From Nostoc linckia z4 (GTDB lineage Bacteria; Cyanobacteriota; Cyanobacteriia; Cyanobacteriales; Nostocaceae), in assembly GCF_002608075.1 (NCBI RefSeq), contig NZ_LAHA01000009.1, positions 83,353 through 147,352 of the forward strand: a stretch of DNA of 64,000 nt, written 5' to 3'. The translations under genes were made by a program, and so were the position numbers. The notes beneath the pieces were generated by a model, which had not been told where the DNA came from, did no database searches, and worked only from the letters and a program-made list of their open reading frames with translations. Positions 18,252 through 28,124 of the stretch are shown piece after piece (positions within the stretch are counted from its first letter, which is position 1; every line of letters starts with the position of its first letter).

Positions 18252-18527
18252 TCAAAAATCATCATCAACAAAAAATTCAGCATCATCTTGTAATCGAGAA
18301 TTACTCTGTCCATAATCAGCAAGATTCCAGAGGGGTTGCAGCAGTGCTGTACCAATTAATCCAATAACTGCACTAAAAGCTAAAACTAAACCCGCTGGTA
18401 TTTGTATTGATTGAAATGTTAAGAATTTTAACGAAACTGGTGTGGCATTTTGAACTGAAATAATTGCGATCGCCACTATCCAAATAGCTACAACTACGAT
18501 TGTTAATAAAGGAGCTAAAGTTTTCAT
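18252..18527 (-). CDS. LapA-domain (DUF1049) membrane protein
   Basis: A 91-residue protein with two membrane helices, at about 7-25 (LLTIVVVAIWIVAIAIISVQN) and 44-65 (GLVLAFSAVIGLIGTALLQ). The motif QNATPVSLKFLTFQSIQIP between them is the lipopolysaccharide-assembly-protein-A/DUF1049 signature. The short acidic C-terminal tail (DDAEFFVDDDF) is cytosolic. In proteobacteria LapA works in envelope assembly. In cyanobacteria the role is not established. It precedes the DUF433 gene by 13 bases on the same strand, so they may share a transcript. Confidence 0.8.
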   Translation of the reverse strand: MKTLAPLLTIVVVAIWIVAIAIISVQNATPVSLKFLTFQSIQIPAGLVLAFSAVIGLIGTALLQPLWNLADYGQSNSRLQDDAEFFVDDDF

Positions 18528-18537
18528 ATATTAATAA

Positions 18538-18708
18538 AAGTTAGGAGTTAGGGGTTAGGGGTTAGGAGTTTTGAGTAACGAGTTTGGAGTTAGGAGTTAT
18601 GAATTCAGATTTTGAGCAAAGTTATAAATTAAGAGTTAAGAATTGCTAATTTACAACTCTTAACTATTAACTCCTAACTCCTAACTATTAACTCCTAACT
18701 CCTAACTC
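18538..18708. repeat. Heptamer repeat spacer with mirrored arms
   Basis: TTAGGAG and GGGTTAG units on the left (18540-18600) face CTCCTAA/CTATTAA units on the right (18655-18708). They could form an imperfect long hairpin between the LapA-type gene and the mutase gene. The right arm ends directly at the mutase stop codon. Confidence 0.85.
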
Positions 18709-20139
18709 TTATGCTTCTAGCTTAGCAATGGTACTTTCCATCTCCTGAGAGATTTGGGTGAGTTTTTCAGGAGAGTTGGTTTCTAGGTAAACGCGCACCA
18801 AGGGTTCTGTACCTGAAGGACGTAGCAGTATCCAGCTACCTTCTTCTAGATAGAGTTTAATGCCGTCTTTGCGTCCGACTTCCTTGACTTTAATTCCTGC
18901 GACTTCTGAGGGAGGATTTTTGGTGAAGGAGTCGATAACAGTGGTTTTATGTGACTCGGTGAGGTGCAAGTCAAGGCGCGTGTTGTAAAGCGGGCCGTCA
19001 GCTTCAGCGATCGCTTCCTTAACTAGCTGACTTAGGGGTTTACCTTCATAAGCAATGGCTTCTGCCACTAGCATATCAGCTAAAACACCGTCTTTTTCGG
19101 GAATATGCCCAATTACACTTAATCCGCCTGATTCTTCCCCACCAATCAGTACGGCAGTTTCCCGCATTTTTTCACCGATGTATTTAAAGCCTACTGGTGT
19201 TTCATAAATTTGCAGTCCATATTTAGCGGCGAAATTATCCAGCAGGTGAGTTGTAGCCACAGTGCGGACGATAGCGCCGCTTTTACCTTTATTTTTGATT
19301 AAATGTCGTGCTAAAACTAACAGCACAGTATTGGGAGTGAGGACGTTACCTTGTTCATCAACAATACCAAAGCGATCGCTATCGCCATCTGTCGCCAAAC
19401 CCAAATCAGCACGATCCTTGACTACTGCTTCCACTAACTCTACTAGTTGTTCGCCCTTTGGTTCTGGCATTCCGCCGCCAAATAATACATCCCTCCAGGT
19501 GTGGAAACTTTCTAATTGAGTGCCACTATGTTGCAAAACTTCATCTAAATAACCGCGAGAAGTAGAATAGAGAGCATCGTATTTTACTTTTAAATTAGCG
19601 CTCTTAATCTTTTCTACATCAAGCAGGGTGTAGATAAATTGCAGGTAATCTGGCTTGGGATCGAAAGTGGAAATTGAACCAGATGGATTGTTGCTAGGCA
19701 GTTCATCCGATGCAGTTTCTATATTTGCCACAATAGTATCAGTAATCTCTGGAGTGGCAGGTCCAGCATAATCGGGGATATATTTAATTCCACAGTATGG
19801 TGCTGGATTATGGCTAGCAGTAAACATTAACGCCCCAGCGGAATTTAGGTGACGGGCGTTGTAGGCAATTACTGGTGTGGGACAATCCCGGTCGGTAATT
19901 TTTACAGTCCAACCCAAATCTGCCAAGACTTGGGCGGCTGTGCGGGCAAACTGGTCAGCTAAAAACCGAGTATCGTAGGCTATAAGTACTGGTCTATCTT
20001 TTGTATAGGCTGTTTCGAGGTAACTGGCGATCGCTCTTGTAACTTTCCGCACATTGGGGAAAGTAAAGTCATCGGCAATAATGCCTCGCCATCCATCGGT
20101 ACCAAATTTTATCTTGCTGGAATTGCTACTAGCGCTCAT
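18709..20139 (-). CDS. Phosphoglucomutase/phosphomannomutase family protein
   Basis: A 476-residue alpha-D-phosphohexomutase. All four signature sites are visible: the phosphoserine loop TASHNP, the Mg2+ loop DGDSDRFG, the sugar loop GGEESGG and the C-terminal phosphate loop RPSGTEPLVRVYLE. The N-terminal KIKFGTDGWRGIIADDFT is conserved. It interconverts hexose 1- and 6-phosphates for glycogen, sucrose or cell-wall synthesis. Glucose versus mannose specificity cannot be read with certainty. The ATG at 20139 (MSASSNS) is chosen over an upstream TTG because of family N-termini and a GGGAG box upstream. Confidence 0.92.
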   Translation of the reverse strand: MSASSNSSKIKFGTDGWRGIIADDFTFPNVRKVTRAIASYLETAYTKDRPVLIAYDTRFLADQFARTAAQVLADLGWTVKITDRDCPTPVIAYNARHLNSAGALMFTASHNPAPYCGIKYIPDYAGPATPEITDTIVANIETASDELPSNNPSGSISTFDPKPDYLQFIYTLLDVEKIKSANLKVKYDALYSTSRGYLDEVLQHSGTQLESFHTWRDVLFGGGMPEPKGEQLVELVEAVVKDRADLGLATDGDSDRFGIVDEQGNVLTPNTVLLVLARHLIKNKGKSGAIVRTVATTHLLDNFAAKYGLQIYETPVGFKYIGEKMRETAVLIGGEESGGLSVIGHIPEKDGVLADMLVAEAIAYEGKPLSQLVKEAIAEADGPLYNTRLDLHLTESHKTTVIDSFTKNPPSEVAGIKVKEVGRKDGIKLYLEEGSWILLRPSGTEPLVRVYLETNSPEKLTQISQEMESTIAKLEA

Positions 20140-20286
20140 TTTTGCCACTTGCTCCCGTACATCATCAGTACTATTAAAAGCTTCCCGCAAAGCGTGTGTA
20201 GCAGCAAGTATCCTCCGGAGTTATGTTCGGTGGAAACTGCCGGACATAATTTATCCCACCGTACTTTCTCTCACTGTTTTCGAGCG

Positions 20287-21141
20287 ATGTCAACCCCCGA
20301 TCGACCTTTTGCCAGTTATCACCTCTGGTCTTTAGTTGCCCCAGCGTCAGGGCAAGAACGCTGGCATTGCCAGATGAGACGGGGGTTTATCAAAGCGCGG
20401 CAACACGAACCAGAAGTCAAGGCACTATTAGCCAAAGCCACTGCACCCCAAAGAATTGGGATACTTGCCCAAAAAGGCGTTTATGAATTTCATAATCACA
20501 GACACCTGCTACAGCGATCCGATGGAGTGGAAAAAGTTGCACAGCTACTAAAATTAGGCAACTCCAGCGATTTAGTCCGCCAAAGGGTGCTGCAAATTTT
20601 GAAAAAATATCATGATGCGCCCTTGTTATTGAATAAAAATATTATTCAATTAACTCCCGGCGATGAAGGTTTTCCCAAACCGATTGTTATCGAACAAAAA
20701 AATTCTTGTTTTCGCTTATATGCAGCGATGGACTGCGTTTTTATTGAGAGCGATCGCACTTTACATATTTTAGACTTCAAAACTGGAAAATCAGCTTTTG
20801 ACCACAGACAAGCTTTAGTTTATTTATTAGCTGCTCGTTATCTTTATCCTAGACATAGAGCGGTCGCATCATTTTATAACTTAGAAATTGGTAAAAAATC
20901 CGATTTAATTAGAGTTAATAATAGTGAATTAGCATCCTTAGAATTGGAATTAGCCAATATTGCCCATAAACACCAAGAAGATTTACAAAAATATCAACAA
21001 AAAACCGATAATTTTAGTGATATCTTTCCCCCAAATCCCGGTTATCACTGTCGTTTTTGTCCATTTAATTCTATCTGTGAGTTTTCACAATTTGACTCAA
21101 CTCAACCCCATCCAATGCCCAGTTTAAAGGTGCATGAATAA
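20287..21141 (+). CDS. PD-(D/E)XK nuclease with Cas4/RecB-like Fe-S site
   Basis: A 284-residue protein, divergent from the mutase, starting at the ATG at 20287 (MSTPDRPF). The nuclease core shows a candidate Asp in AAMDCVFIE and the (D/E)XK motif ILDFKTGK. A Cys near the N-terminus (ERWHCQMRR) and CRFCPFNSIC at the C-terminus give the four Cys pattern of Cas4/AddB-type 4Fe-4S nucleases. No cas genes or CRISPR repeats are present in this window, so it is a solo member, probably involved in DNA repair or degradation. The upstream continuation of the frame overlaps the mutase 5' end and is not coding. Confidence 0.82.
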   Translation: MSTPDRPFASYHLWSLVAPASGQERWHCQMRRGFIKARQHEPEVKALLAKATAPQRIGILAQKGVYEFHNHRHLLQRSDGVEKVAQLLKLGNSSDLVRQRVLQILKKYHDAPLLLNKNIIQLTPGDEGFPKPIVIEQKNSCFRLYAAMDCVFIESDRTLHILDFKTGKSAFDHRQALVYLLAARYLYPRHRAVASFYNLEIGKKSDLIRVNNSELASLELELANIAHKHQEDLQKYQQKTDNFSDIFPPNPGYHCRFCPFNSICEFSQFDSTQPHPMPSLKVHE

Positions 21142-21160
21142 GTAGAGCGCAGGTAAAAAA

Positions 21161-21267
21161 AATACAAATACAAGCGTAAGGGCGTAGGCTCTGCCTTCCC
21201 GCAGGGTAAAGCCGTTCGCCCCTACAGGTTATTGTATGTGTATCAATATTTTGGTGAATTCGTATAA
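21161..21267 (+). repeat. Dispersed palindromic element, copy A
   Basis: About 105 bases running from AATACAAATACAAGC through CCTTCCCGCAGGGTAAAGC to TCAATATTTTGGTGAATT. The same sequence recurs in reverse orientation at 30287-30406. It is non-coding, lies just downstream of the nuclease gene and has no transposase. The remaining spacer up to 21490 holds further palindromic repeats and TTGACTG-type units. Confidence 0.8.
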
Positions 21268-21528
21268 CTCCAAAAAATAAATTATTGCGCTTGGGGTCGT
21301 TGAACGCCAGTTGCTTCTCCTGTCGGATACGCTACGCGACCAAGGCTCTTAACCCGTGCAACGTGCTGGCTGCTATTGACCATTCTCCTATGGTCGCCGC
21401 TACAGGTAGGACTTCGCTCAGGGTGAAGGCTGAGCGGAGTCCAAGCCTTGACTGTTGACTGTCAACCGTCAACGGTCAACAGTTAACAATCCTCTGTGGA
21501 ATATTTTTTTACTTGGAAGTCCCTAAAT
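21268..21528. other. Repeat-filled spacer with the reversed copy of the 30-bp stop-codon element
   Basis: The spacer contains a GACTTCGCTCAGG...CTGAGCGGAGTC palindrome (about 21411-21442), TTGACTG/GTCAACGG units (about 21450-21487) and, at 21497-21527, a reversed copy of the 30-bp element found at 7486-7515. That copy stops one base from the transglutaminase-type gene stop. No coding sequence is supported. Confidence 0.7.
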
Positions 21529-23199
21529 TCAAAAAGGTGGTAATTCTTTAAGAATTGTGAACCGGATATGATTAATTGCCAAATCGCCGATGGGGATATC
21601 TTCTTTGGTTAACCGCGCACCTTGACTGGTCAAAGTTTCAAAGGAGATACCCTTACCAATTTCAATGTGATACCAGCACAAGCCCATAAAAAACCGTGTG
21701 GGATAAGGGCCGCCATGACCGACATCATCAGGATTTGATTCCATTGGCAACCAACCAAAATTCGGTACGTAGAATTCCAGCCAAACATGATTAAAATCAG
21801 GTTGTAGCGGTACGCCTTGGTGTTCGCTGTAAGGTGGACATTTATACCTGCCAACGGTACGACAAGGAATACCATTCAAACGGCATAGAGCAAGTAAAAC
21901 GCCGACATATTCACCGCAGGAACCAACGCCACGTTCTAAAACTATATCTGGAGCATCAATGTAAGGCTTAATACCATACGATAATTCATCGTAAACATAA
22001 TTACGGATATTATACATTTTCCGTAATAGATTGGTTTCCGAACCAATGGCATCTCTGGCGGCACGGCGGACAATGGTAGTATCCATTGCTAAGTCGTCGT
22101 CATCTACTAGATAGCGGCTTTGCAATTCTGGTGATAGTTCGGGGATATTTTCCACATCCTTTGGTGTAATGCGATACTTAATTCCGCGAACTTCTAAAAG
22201 TGCTTTCCAGCCAAATATGTGGCGTTCCCCTGGGGTAAGGGCATCAAATTTAAATACTGCTACCCGTTGTCCATCTGTCACTTCTTCAGTGAAGGGTATA
22301 CCGATGGGTTCGACGTGTTTCACCTTTTGACGCTCGGTTTCTGATGGTAGGGCAATGCGCCATTCAACATCGGGTAAATAAACTTCGTCTAAGGGTGCGA
22401 TTTCCTCAGCATAGGACATTTCTATAAGATAGCCATTGGAGAGGGCGTAGCGCTTATCTGGCTCGTAATGATAATACAGGGGATGAATAAAAGTACGATC
22501 GCGGTAAGTTAGCTCGTGGTTAGGATCGGCATTTGGGTTGTCCCTAATATAAGGCTCCTCAGAGGCATAGGCGATATAGAGACTTTCTTTGCCTGTGTCG
22601 CCATCTTGATGTATTGCGATACCTGTAGGCGATTCAAAGGGCGTCAGCACGCTAAATTGAACTTCTCCAGTGGCTCTGTCCATCGCATAAACTGTTTGTT
22701 CTGTGCGATCGCAAATCCACAACGTTTCCTCGGTAACTGCCAAATTTTCTACACCAACTCCAGGGGCATAAAACCTAGTAATTTCTTTTCGGGTTTCTCG
22801 GTCAAAAATCAAAATGTAGCCTAACCTTTGGCAGCTGATGTACACTGTTGTATCCCAAACAGCAACGCCATTGGCTGGATAAGGCAATGTGACGAAATGT
22901 TCCAAGCCCAAAGCATTGAGCTTGCATAAATAAACACTATGGTCGCGGCTCACCCACAGTGTATCTTCCCAAATTCCTAAACCGGTGACATCGGTGAATT
23001 CCTTAACTTGATGCGGATTGATAATTTTGCTGTTGTCAGACGCAGGATCGATCTCTAGTAGATGCCCTTTGAGACTGTCAATGGCAATCAGTCTATCCTT
23101 AATGAAAGCAATACCGTACAGGGTAGCAGCAGTAAGCGGTCGAATTGTTTTTTGCCCAAACATCTGGCTAGCAGTCAAAGTGGGGAGTACAAAACTCAT
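21529..23199 (-). CDS. Beta-propeller plus transglutaminase-like domain protein
   Basis: A 556-residue protein. Residues 1-230 carry propeller-type repeats (GIAFIKDRLIAIDSLKGHLL, AVWDTTVYISCQRLGYILIF, NLAVTEETLWICDRTEQTVY). About 230-350 is a linker and beta domain. About 370-556 is a transglutaminase/protease-like core with Cys in GVGSCGEYVGVLLALC, His in FNHVWLEFYVP and Asp in MESNPDD, the complete catalytic triad. No signal peptide is evident. The family includes cysteine proteases and amide hydrolases. The substrate is unknown. The fused propeller probably recognises the substrate. Confidence 0.82.
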   Translation of the reverse strand: MSFVLPTLTASQMFGQKTIRPLTAATLYGIAFIKDRLIAIDSLKGHLLEIDPASDNSKIINPHQVKEFTDVTGLGIWEDTLWVSRDHSVYLCKLNALGLEHFVTLPYPANGVAVWDTTVYISCQRLGYILIFDRETRKEITRFYAPGVGVENLAVTEETLWICDRTEQTVYAMDRATGEVQFSVLTPFESPTGIAIHQDGDTGKESLYIAYASEEPYIRDNPNADPNHELTYRDRTFIHPLYYHYEPDKRYALSNGYLIEMSYAEEIAPLDEVYLPDVEWRIALPSETERQKVKHVEPIGIPFTEEVTDGQRVAVFKFDALTPGERHIFGWKALLEVRGIKYRITPKDVENIPELSPELQSRYLVDDDDLAMDTTIVRRAARDAIGSETNLLRKMYNIRNYVYDELSYGIKPYIDAPDIVLERGVGSCGEYVGVLLALCRLNGIPCRTVGRYKCPPYSEHQGVPLQPDFNHVWLEFYVPNFGWLPMESNPDDVGHGGPYPTRFFMGLCWYHIEIGKGISFETLTSQGARLTKEDIPIGDLAINHIRFTILKELPPF

Positions 23200-23639
23200 A
23201 TTAAATATTTATTAAATGGTTTAGCACGTTTAAGCAATTCCAAATTAGTCTGGAAAAGTTTGCTATAAACCCAAACCTGGCTGGCAACTTAACCCAAAAT
23301 TCCAAATCCAGAAATGCGATGGCGCTATGCATCCTGGGTAAAAACTGGATGCAAGTTTAACTAGCAGCAGCCTAGAATTAATTGTGGCATATCCTTTACA
23401 GCCAAAATTCAGGCTTATAGTACTTACAATTATCAGGACAAAGTGTTTACAAAAACTCTTTCGTAAGAAATAACACAGTTATGTCACAGATATGTCAACA
23501 GAAGAAAAATTTGCCAATTAAAAGCATAGCCTTTACACTCATAAGATTTAATATTGCTTTAATGTAACTTTAGGAGATGGTTTTCCAGCCATCACTAAAT
23601 TATGATCGAATTTTGTAACCATTTCCTGTGACTTACACG
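23200..23639. other. 440-bp spacer between divergent genes
   Basis: This must hold the promoters of the transglutaminase-type gene (minus) and the cation ATPase (plus). It is A/T-rich. At 23570-23592 a short hairpin (GATGG...CCATC) lies about 50 bases before the ATPase start and might be part of its leader. I do not see a riboswitch or an RNA gene. Confidence 0.4.
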
Positions 23640-26498
23640 ATGTCTGCTAATTCTCTACCTGAAGATGCCGCTGTTTGGCATAGTATAGAAGTTGATAAAG
23701 CGCTAGGCCTGCTTGATAGTAATCCAGACAGTGGCTTAACACCCGAAGATATTCAACAAAGGTTGCAAAAATACGGCCCCAATGAACTCGAAGAACATGG
23801 TGGTCGCAGCACTTGGGAAATTCTACTGGATCAGTTCAAGAACATTATGTTATTGATGCTGATTGGTGTTGCTTTGATTTCTGGTGTTTTAGACCTTATA
23901 GCTTGGCAGTCAGGGAGCTTGAAGGCTGGTGAAGTACCATTCAAAGATACCATTGCTATCCTAGCAATTGTTATCCTTAATGGCATACTGGGCTACGTCC
24001 AAGAAAGCCGTGCAGAAAAAGCCCTAGCAGCCCTGAAGAAACTCACCTCTCCCTTAGTACGAGTCATCCGCGACAACAGATTGGTGGAGGTAGCAGCGAA
24101 GGAACTAGTCCCAGGAGATGTGGTGCTGCTAGAAGCCGGGATGCAGATAGCCGCAGATGGAAGGTTAATCGAACAATCGAATTTACAAGTGCGAGAGTCA
24201 GCACTGACAGGTGAAGCTGAAGCTGTTAACAAACAAGCAACAATTAGTTTACCTGAAGAAACAGATTTAGGCGATCGCATTAATTTGGTATTCCAAGGAA
24301 CTGAAGTTGTCCAAGGACGGGCAAAGGTTCTGGTAACCAACACTGGCATGACAACTGAACTAGGTAAAATTGCTGCCATGTTGCAGTCAGTGGATAGCGA
24401 ACCTACGCCTTTGCAACAACGGATGACTCAACTAGGTAATGTCCTAGTTACGGGTTCTTTGATTCTGGTGGCCATCGTTGTCATTGGTGGCGTTATCCAA
24501 GCCGGAGGTTTTAGCAACATCCAAGAGCTTTTGGAAGTTTCCTTAAGTATGGCGGTTGCGGTGGTGCCAGAAGGTCTACCAGCTGTAATTACCGTCACTT
24601 TGGCCTTGGGAACTCAGCGCATGGTACGCCAGAATGCTTTGATTCGCAAATTACCAGCAGTGGAAACATTGGGTTCTGTAACTACCATCTGTTCTGACAA
24701 AACTGGTACCTTGACCCAAAACAAAATGGTGGTGCAATCACTATTCACCAATAACAAAACTTTTGGCGTCACCGGACAAGGTTATGTCCCCACAGGAGAT
24801 TTTCTTTTAAATGATGGAAAAGTTTCCTTAGAGGAGTCGCCAGAAATCTCAGCTTTGTCAGTAGCTTGTGTTGTTTGTAATGATTCAGTGTTGCAAAAAG
24901 AAAAAGGCGAATGGGCAATTTTGGGAGATCCCACAGAAGGAGCGTTAGTCACCCTAGCCGGGAAAGCAGGAATCGAAAAAGAACAATGGAATAGTAAGTT
25001 ACCCCGCGTTGGCGAGTTTCCTTTCTCCTCAGAACGCAAGCGGATGAGCGTGATTTCTCAAGTGCAGGAAGTGGCCACAGGTGAAGGCTCTTGGAATGGC
25101 ATTGACCCAGCCATTGCCAACTTTTTAGAATCTGAATCTTACCTCATGTTTACCAAGGGTTCCCCAGAATTAATCTTAGGGCGTTCCTCTCAGATTTATT
25201 TGGGCGATCGCTCAACTGAGTTGACTGAAGAACAACGCCAGATAATTTTGGCAGAAAACGACAAAATGGCGAGTAAAGGTTTGCGGGTGCTAGGTTTTGC
25301 CTACAAACCCCTTTCTGAGATTCCGCCAGAAGGTTCAGAAGAAACATCTGAAGAAAATTTGGTTTGGCTGGGATTAGTGGGAATGCTAGACGCACCACGT
25401 CCAGAAGTGAGGGCCGCCGTCCAAGAGTGTCGCGAAGCAGGAATTCGCCCAGTGATGATTACTGGTGACCACCAGTTAACAGCACGAGCCATCGCCACGG
25501 ATTTGGGAATTGCCAAAGCAGATGACCGATTGCTCACAGGTCAAGAATTGCAGCGGATGAGCGACCAGGAATTAGAGCAAAACGTCGATTTAGTCAGCAT
25601 CTACGCCAGGGTTGCCCCAGAACACAAACTGCGAATTGTCCAAGCACTACAACGCCGGGGCAGATTTGTGGCGATGACAGGCGATGGCGTCAATGATGCC
25701 CCAGCCCTCAAACAAGCTGATATCGGTATTGCAATGGGGATTACTGGCACCGATGTCAGTAAAGAAGCCAGCGATATGGTATTACTCGATGACAACTTCG
25801 CCACCATTGTCACCGCCACCAAGGAAGGTAGAGTGGTTTACACCAATATCCGGCGTTTTATTAAATACATCCTGGGTAGTAACATAGGCGAAGTTCTGAC
25901 AATTGCCGCCGCCCCCTTAATCGGTTTGGGAGGCGTTCCCCTGACCCCGTTGCAAATTCTGTGGATGAACTTAGTCACAGATGGTTTGCCAGCCCTCGCC
26001 TTAGCAGTGGAACCTCCGGAACCAGATGTCATGAAGCGTCCGCCTTTTAGCCCCCGCGAAAGTATTTTTGCTAGAGGATTGGGTTCTTACATGATTCGCA
26101 TTGGTATAATATTTGCCATTATCACCATTGCCTTGATGTGGTGGGCTTACCAACATACCCATGCCGCAGGCTATCAGGGAAATCCTGAGTCTTGGAAGAC
26201 AATGGTATTTACCACCTTGTGTATTGCCCAAATGGGTCATGCCATCGCCATTCGCTCCAACAATCGATTGACCATCGAAATGAATCCTTTTTCTAATATA
26301 TTTGTACTAGGTGCTGTTGTCGTAACCACGATTTTACAGTTGATGCTAGTTTACGTCCCACCCCTGCGAGACTTCTTTGGTACTCACTACTTGAATCTCC
26401 AAGAATTGGGAATTTGTATCGGCTTCAGTGCCTTAATGTTTGTCTGGATTGAATTGGAGAAGATATTCTTACGCATTGTGGGTAAGAAAGCCGTTTAA
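23640..26498 (+). CDS. P-type calcium-transporting ATPase
   Basis: A 952-residue P2-type ATPase. The N-terminal cation-ATPase domain ([14 protein letters not shown]) is followed by TM1-2, the actuator loop with [10 protein letters not shown]4 with PEGLPA (Ca2+ ligand motif), phosphorylation site SDKTGTLT at about residue 350, nucleotide domain with KGSPE, hinge [20 protein letters not shown], and TM5-10. It resembles cyanobacterial PacL and SERCA pumps that export Ca2+ from the cytosol. The ATG at 23640 is preferred, with an in-frame GTG four codons upstream as an alternative. A repeat-rich spacer separates it from recF. Confidence 0.93.
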   Translation: MSANSLPEDAAVWHSIEVDKALGLLDSNPDSGLTPEDIQQRLQKYGPNELEEHGGRSTWEILLDQFKNIMLLMLIGVALISGVLDLIAWQSGSLKAGEVPFKDTIAILAIVILNGILGYVQESRAEKALAALKKLTSPLVRVIRDNRLVEVAAKELVPGDVVLLEAGMQIAADGRLIEQSNLQVRESALTGEAEAVNKQATISLPEETDLGDRINLVFQGTEVVQGRAKVLVTNTGMTTELGKIAAMLQSVDSEPTPLQQRMTQLGNVLVTGSLILVAIVVIGGVIQAGGFSNIQELLEVSLSMAVAVVPEGLPAVITVTLALGTQRMVRQNALIRKLPAVETLGSVTTICSDKTGTLTQNKMVVQSLFTNNKTFGVTGQGYVPTGDFLLNDGKVSLEESPEISALSVACVVCNDSVLQKEKGEWAILGDPTEGALVTLAGKAGIEKEQWNSKLPRVGEFPFSSERKRMSVISQVQEVATGEGSWNGIDPAIANFLESESYLMFTKGSPELILGRSSQIYLGDRSTELTEEQRQIILAENDKMASKGLRVLGFAYKPLSEIPPEGSEETSEENLVWLGLVGMLDAPRPEVRAAVQECREAGIRPVMITGDHQLTARAIATDLGIAKADDRLLTGQELQRMSDQELEQNVDLVSIYARVAPEHKLRIVQALQRRGRFVAMTGDGVNDAPALKQADIGIAMGITGTDVSKEASDMVLLDDNFATIVTATKEGRVVYTNIRRFIKYILGSNIGEVLTIAAAPLIGLGGVPLTPLQILWMNLVTDGLPALALAVEPPEPDVMKRPPFSPRESIFARGLGSYMIRIGIIFAIITIALMWWAYQHTHAAGYQGNPESWKTMVFTTLCIAQMGHAIAIRSNNRLTIEMNPFSNIFVLGAVVVTTILQLMLVYVPPLRDFFGTHYLNLQELGICIGFSALMFVWIELEKIFLRIVGKKAV

Positions 26499-26706
26499 AA
26501 AAGTTAGGAGTTGGGGGTTAGGAGTTAGGAGTTAAAAGTTGGGAGTTAAAAGTTGGGAGTTGGGAGTTGGGAGTTGGGAGTTGAAGAAAATTTTGCATTC
26601 AAAACTTAAAACTTAATAGGAGTTAGGAGTTAAAGAAGATTTTGCATTCAAAACTCAAAATTCCTCATTCCTCACTCTTAACTCCTAACTTTTCTTTTCA
26701 CTCCTA
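26499..26706. repeat. Heptamer repeat spacer with an internally duplicated segment
   Basis: TTAGGAG, TTGGGAG and TTAAAAG heptamers fill the left side (26500-26585). The right side (26650-26710) has the complement (CTCCTAAC, CTCACTC). In addition, GAAGATTTTGCATTCAAAAC-type sequence occurs twice (about 26583 and 26635). It is non-coding and ends just before the recF start. Confidence 0.85.
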
Positions 26707-26716
26707 ACTTTTCGCT

Positions 26717-27847
26717 ATGTACCTGAAAACTCTACAGCTGAGACAATTCCGCAATTATCAAGACCAAAAAGTTGATTTTAGTGCTGCTAAAACAATTTTG
26801 GTAGGTAATAATGCTCAGGGTAAATCGAATTTGTTGGAGGCTGTGGAGTTATTGGCGACATTGCGATCGCACCGTATGGCACGCGATCGCGATTTAGTTA
26901 AAGAAGGGGAAACCATAGCTCAAATAAACGCTCATCTTGAGCGACAAACAGGTGTCAGCGATCTCACTTTAACTCTCCGCCGCAATGGTCGCCGCAGTGT
27001 TGCTCTTAATGGCGAGACTCTACGCCGTCAAATGGATTTTCTCGGCGTTCTCAATGCAGTAGAATTTTCCAGCCTAGATTTAGAACTAGTACGCGGCGGC
27101 CCCGAAGGTCGCCGCAATTGGTTAGATACCCTTTTGATTCAACTCGAACCAGTTTATGCTCACATTTTGCAGCAGTATAACCATGTGTTACGCCAACGCA
27201 ATGCCTTTTTGAAAAACAATGTAGAGACGTTTCATGGAACGTCCATACAATCACAACTGGCTTTGTGGGATGCACAATTAGCTACCGCAGGGACACGAGT
27301 CATTAGACGCCGCGATCGCGCCATACAGCGATTAGCTCACATTGCTACTGCTTGGCACGGTAACATTAGCGGCAGTACAGAAATTTTGCAAATAAAGTAC
27401 GCACCTAATATTCCTTTAGAAGACAACCAACCAGAACAAATCCAGCAAGCTTTTTTAGCAAAAATTCAACAGCGAACCTTAGCCGAATTGCGCCAAGGCA
27501 CTACCCTTGTAGGCCCCCATCGCGATGAAATAGAACTAACCATTAACCAGACACCAGCTCGTCAATACGGTTCTCAAGGTCAACAACGAACCCTCGTTCT
27601 AGCCTTAAAATTAGCAGAACTTCAATTAATTGAAGAAGTTGTCAAAGAACCACCATTGCTATTACTTGATGATGTTTTAGCCGAACTAGATTTATCCCGT
27701 CAAAATCAATTACTTGATGCAATTCAAGACCGTTTTCAAACCCTGATTACTACTACTCATTTGGGTTCTTTTGATTCACAATGGTTGAAATCTTCACAAA
27801 TTCTTTTTGTGAAGGCAGGAGAATTAACAATTCAAAATTCAAAATGA
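26717..27847 (+). CDS. recF: DNA replication and repair protein RecF
   Basis: A 376-residue SMC-like ATPase that loads RecA at single-strand gaps. The Walker A is GNNAQGKSN at residues 30-38. The signature region SQGQQRTLVLALKLAE and Walker B LLLLDDVLAELD are near the C-terminus. Length is normal. Codons for residues 169-177 (VETFHGTSI) are formed by a GTAGAGACGTT palindromic repeat that also occurs in non-coding spacers of this window, an unusual in-frame acquisition. It sits alone, not beside dnaN or gyrB as in many other bacteria. Confidence 0.95.
   Translation: MYLKTLQLRQFRNYQDQKVDFSAAKTILVGNNAQGKSNLLEAVELLATLRSHRMARDRDLVKEGETIAQINAHLERQTGVSDLTLTLRRNGRRSVALNGETLRRQMDFLGVLNAVEFSSLDLELVRGGPEGRRNWLDTLLIQLEPVYAHILQQYNHVLRQRNAFLKNNVETFHGTSIQSQLALWDAQLATAGTRVIRRRDRAIQRLAHIATAWHGNISGSTEILQIKYAPNIPLEDNQPEQIQQAFLAKIQQRTLAELRQGTTLVGPHRDEIELTINQTPARQYGSQGQQRTLVLALKLAELQLIEEVVKEPPLLLLDDVLAELDLSRQNQLLDAIQDRFQTLITTTHLGSFDSQWLKSSQILFVKAGELTIQNSK
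27221..27248. repeat. Palindromic repeat inside recF coding sequence
   Basis: GTAGAGACGTT (27221-27231) faces AACGTCCATAC (27238-27248), imperfectly complementary (9 of 11). The same motif is found as perfect hairpins in spacers at 35951-35977 and 60677-60705. It is in frame with recF and begins exactly on a codon boundary. Confidence 0.65.
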
Positions 27848-28124
27848 TGCTCGCGGACACAGCTAATTGCTGCTTTAACAAAATTCAAAATTAAAGATAG
27901 TCGAACCTCAGATATCCAACCGGATTCCTATATTTTGTAAAATAAATTTAGTTTGAAGTATTTTTAATGAGGCAAATACGTAAGAATAAAATTACGTTCA
28001 TTTACCAAGGCCTTGGGGGTAGGGAATAGGGTTGGTGCAACATACAACAGTCAAATACATCGTCCAAAACCAGTCTGTTCCCTGTTCCCTGTTGCCTTTT
28101 AATCAGTAAATTAGGAACATTCAC

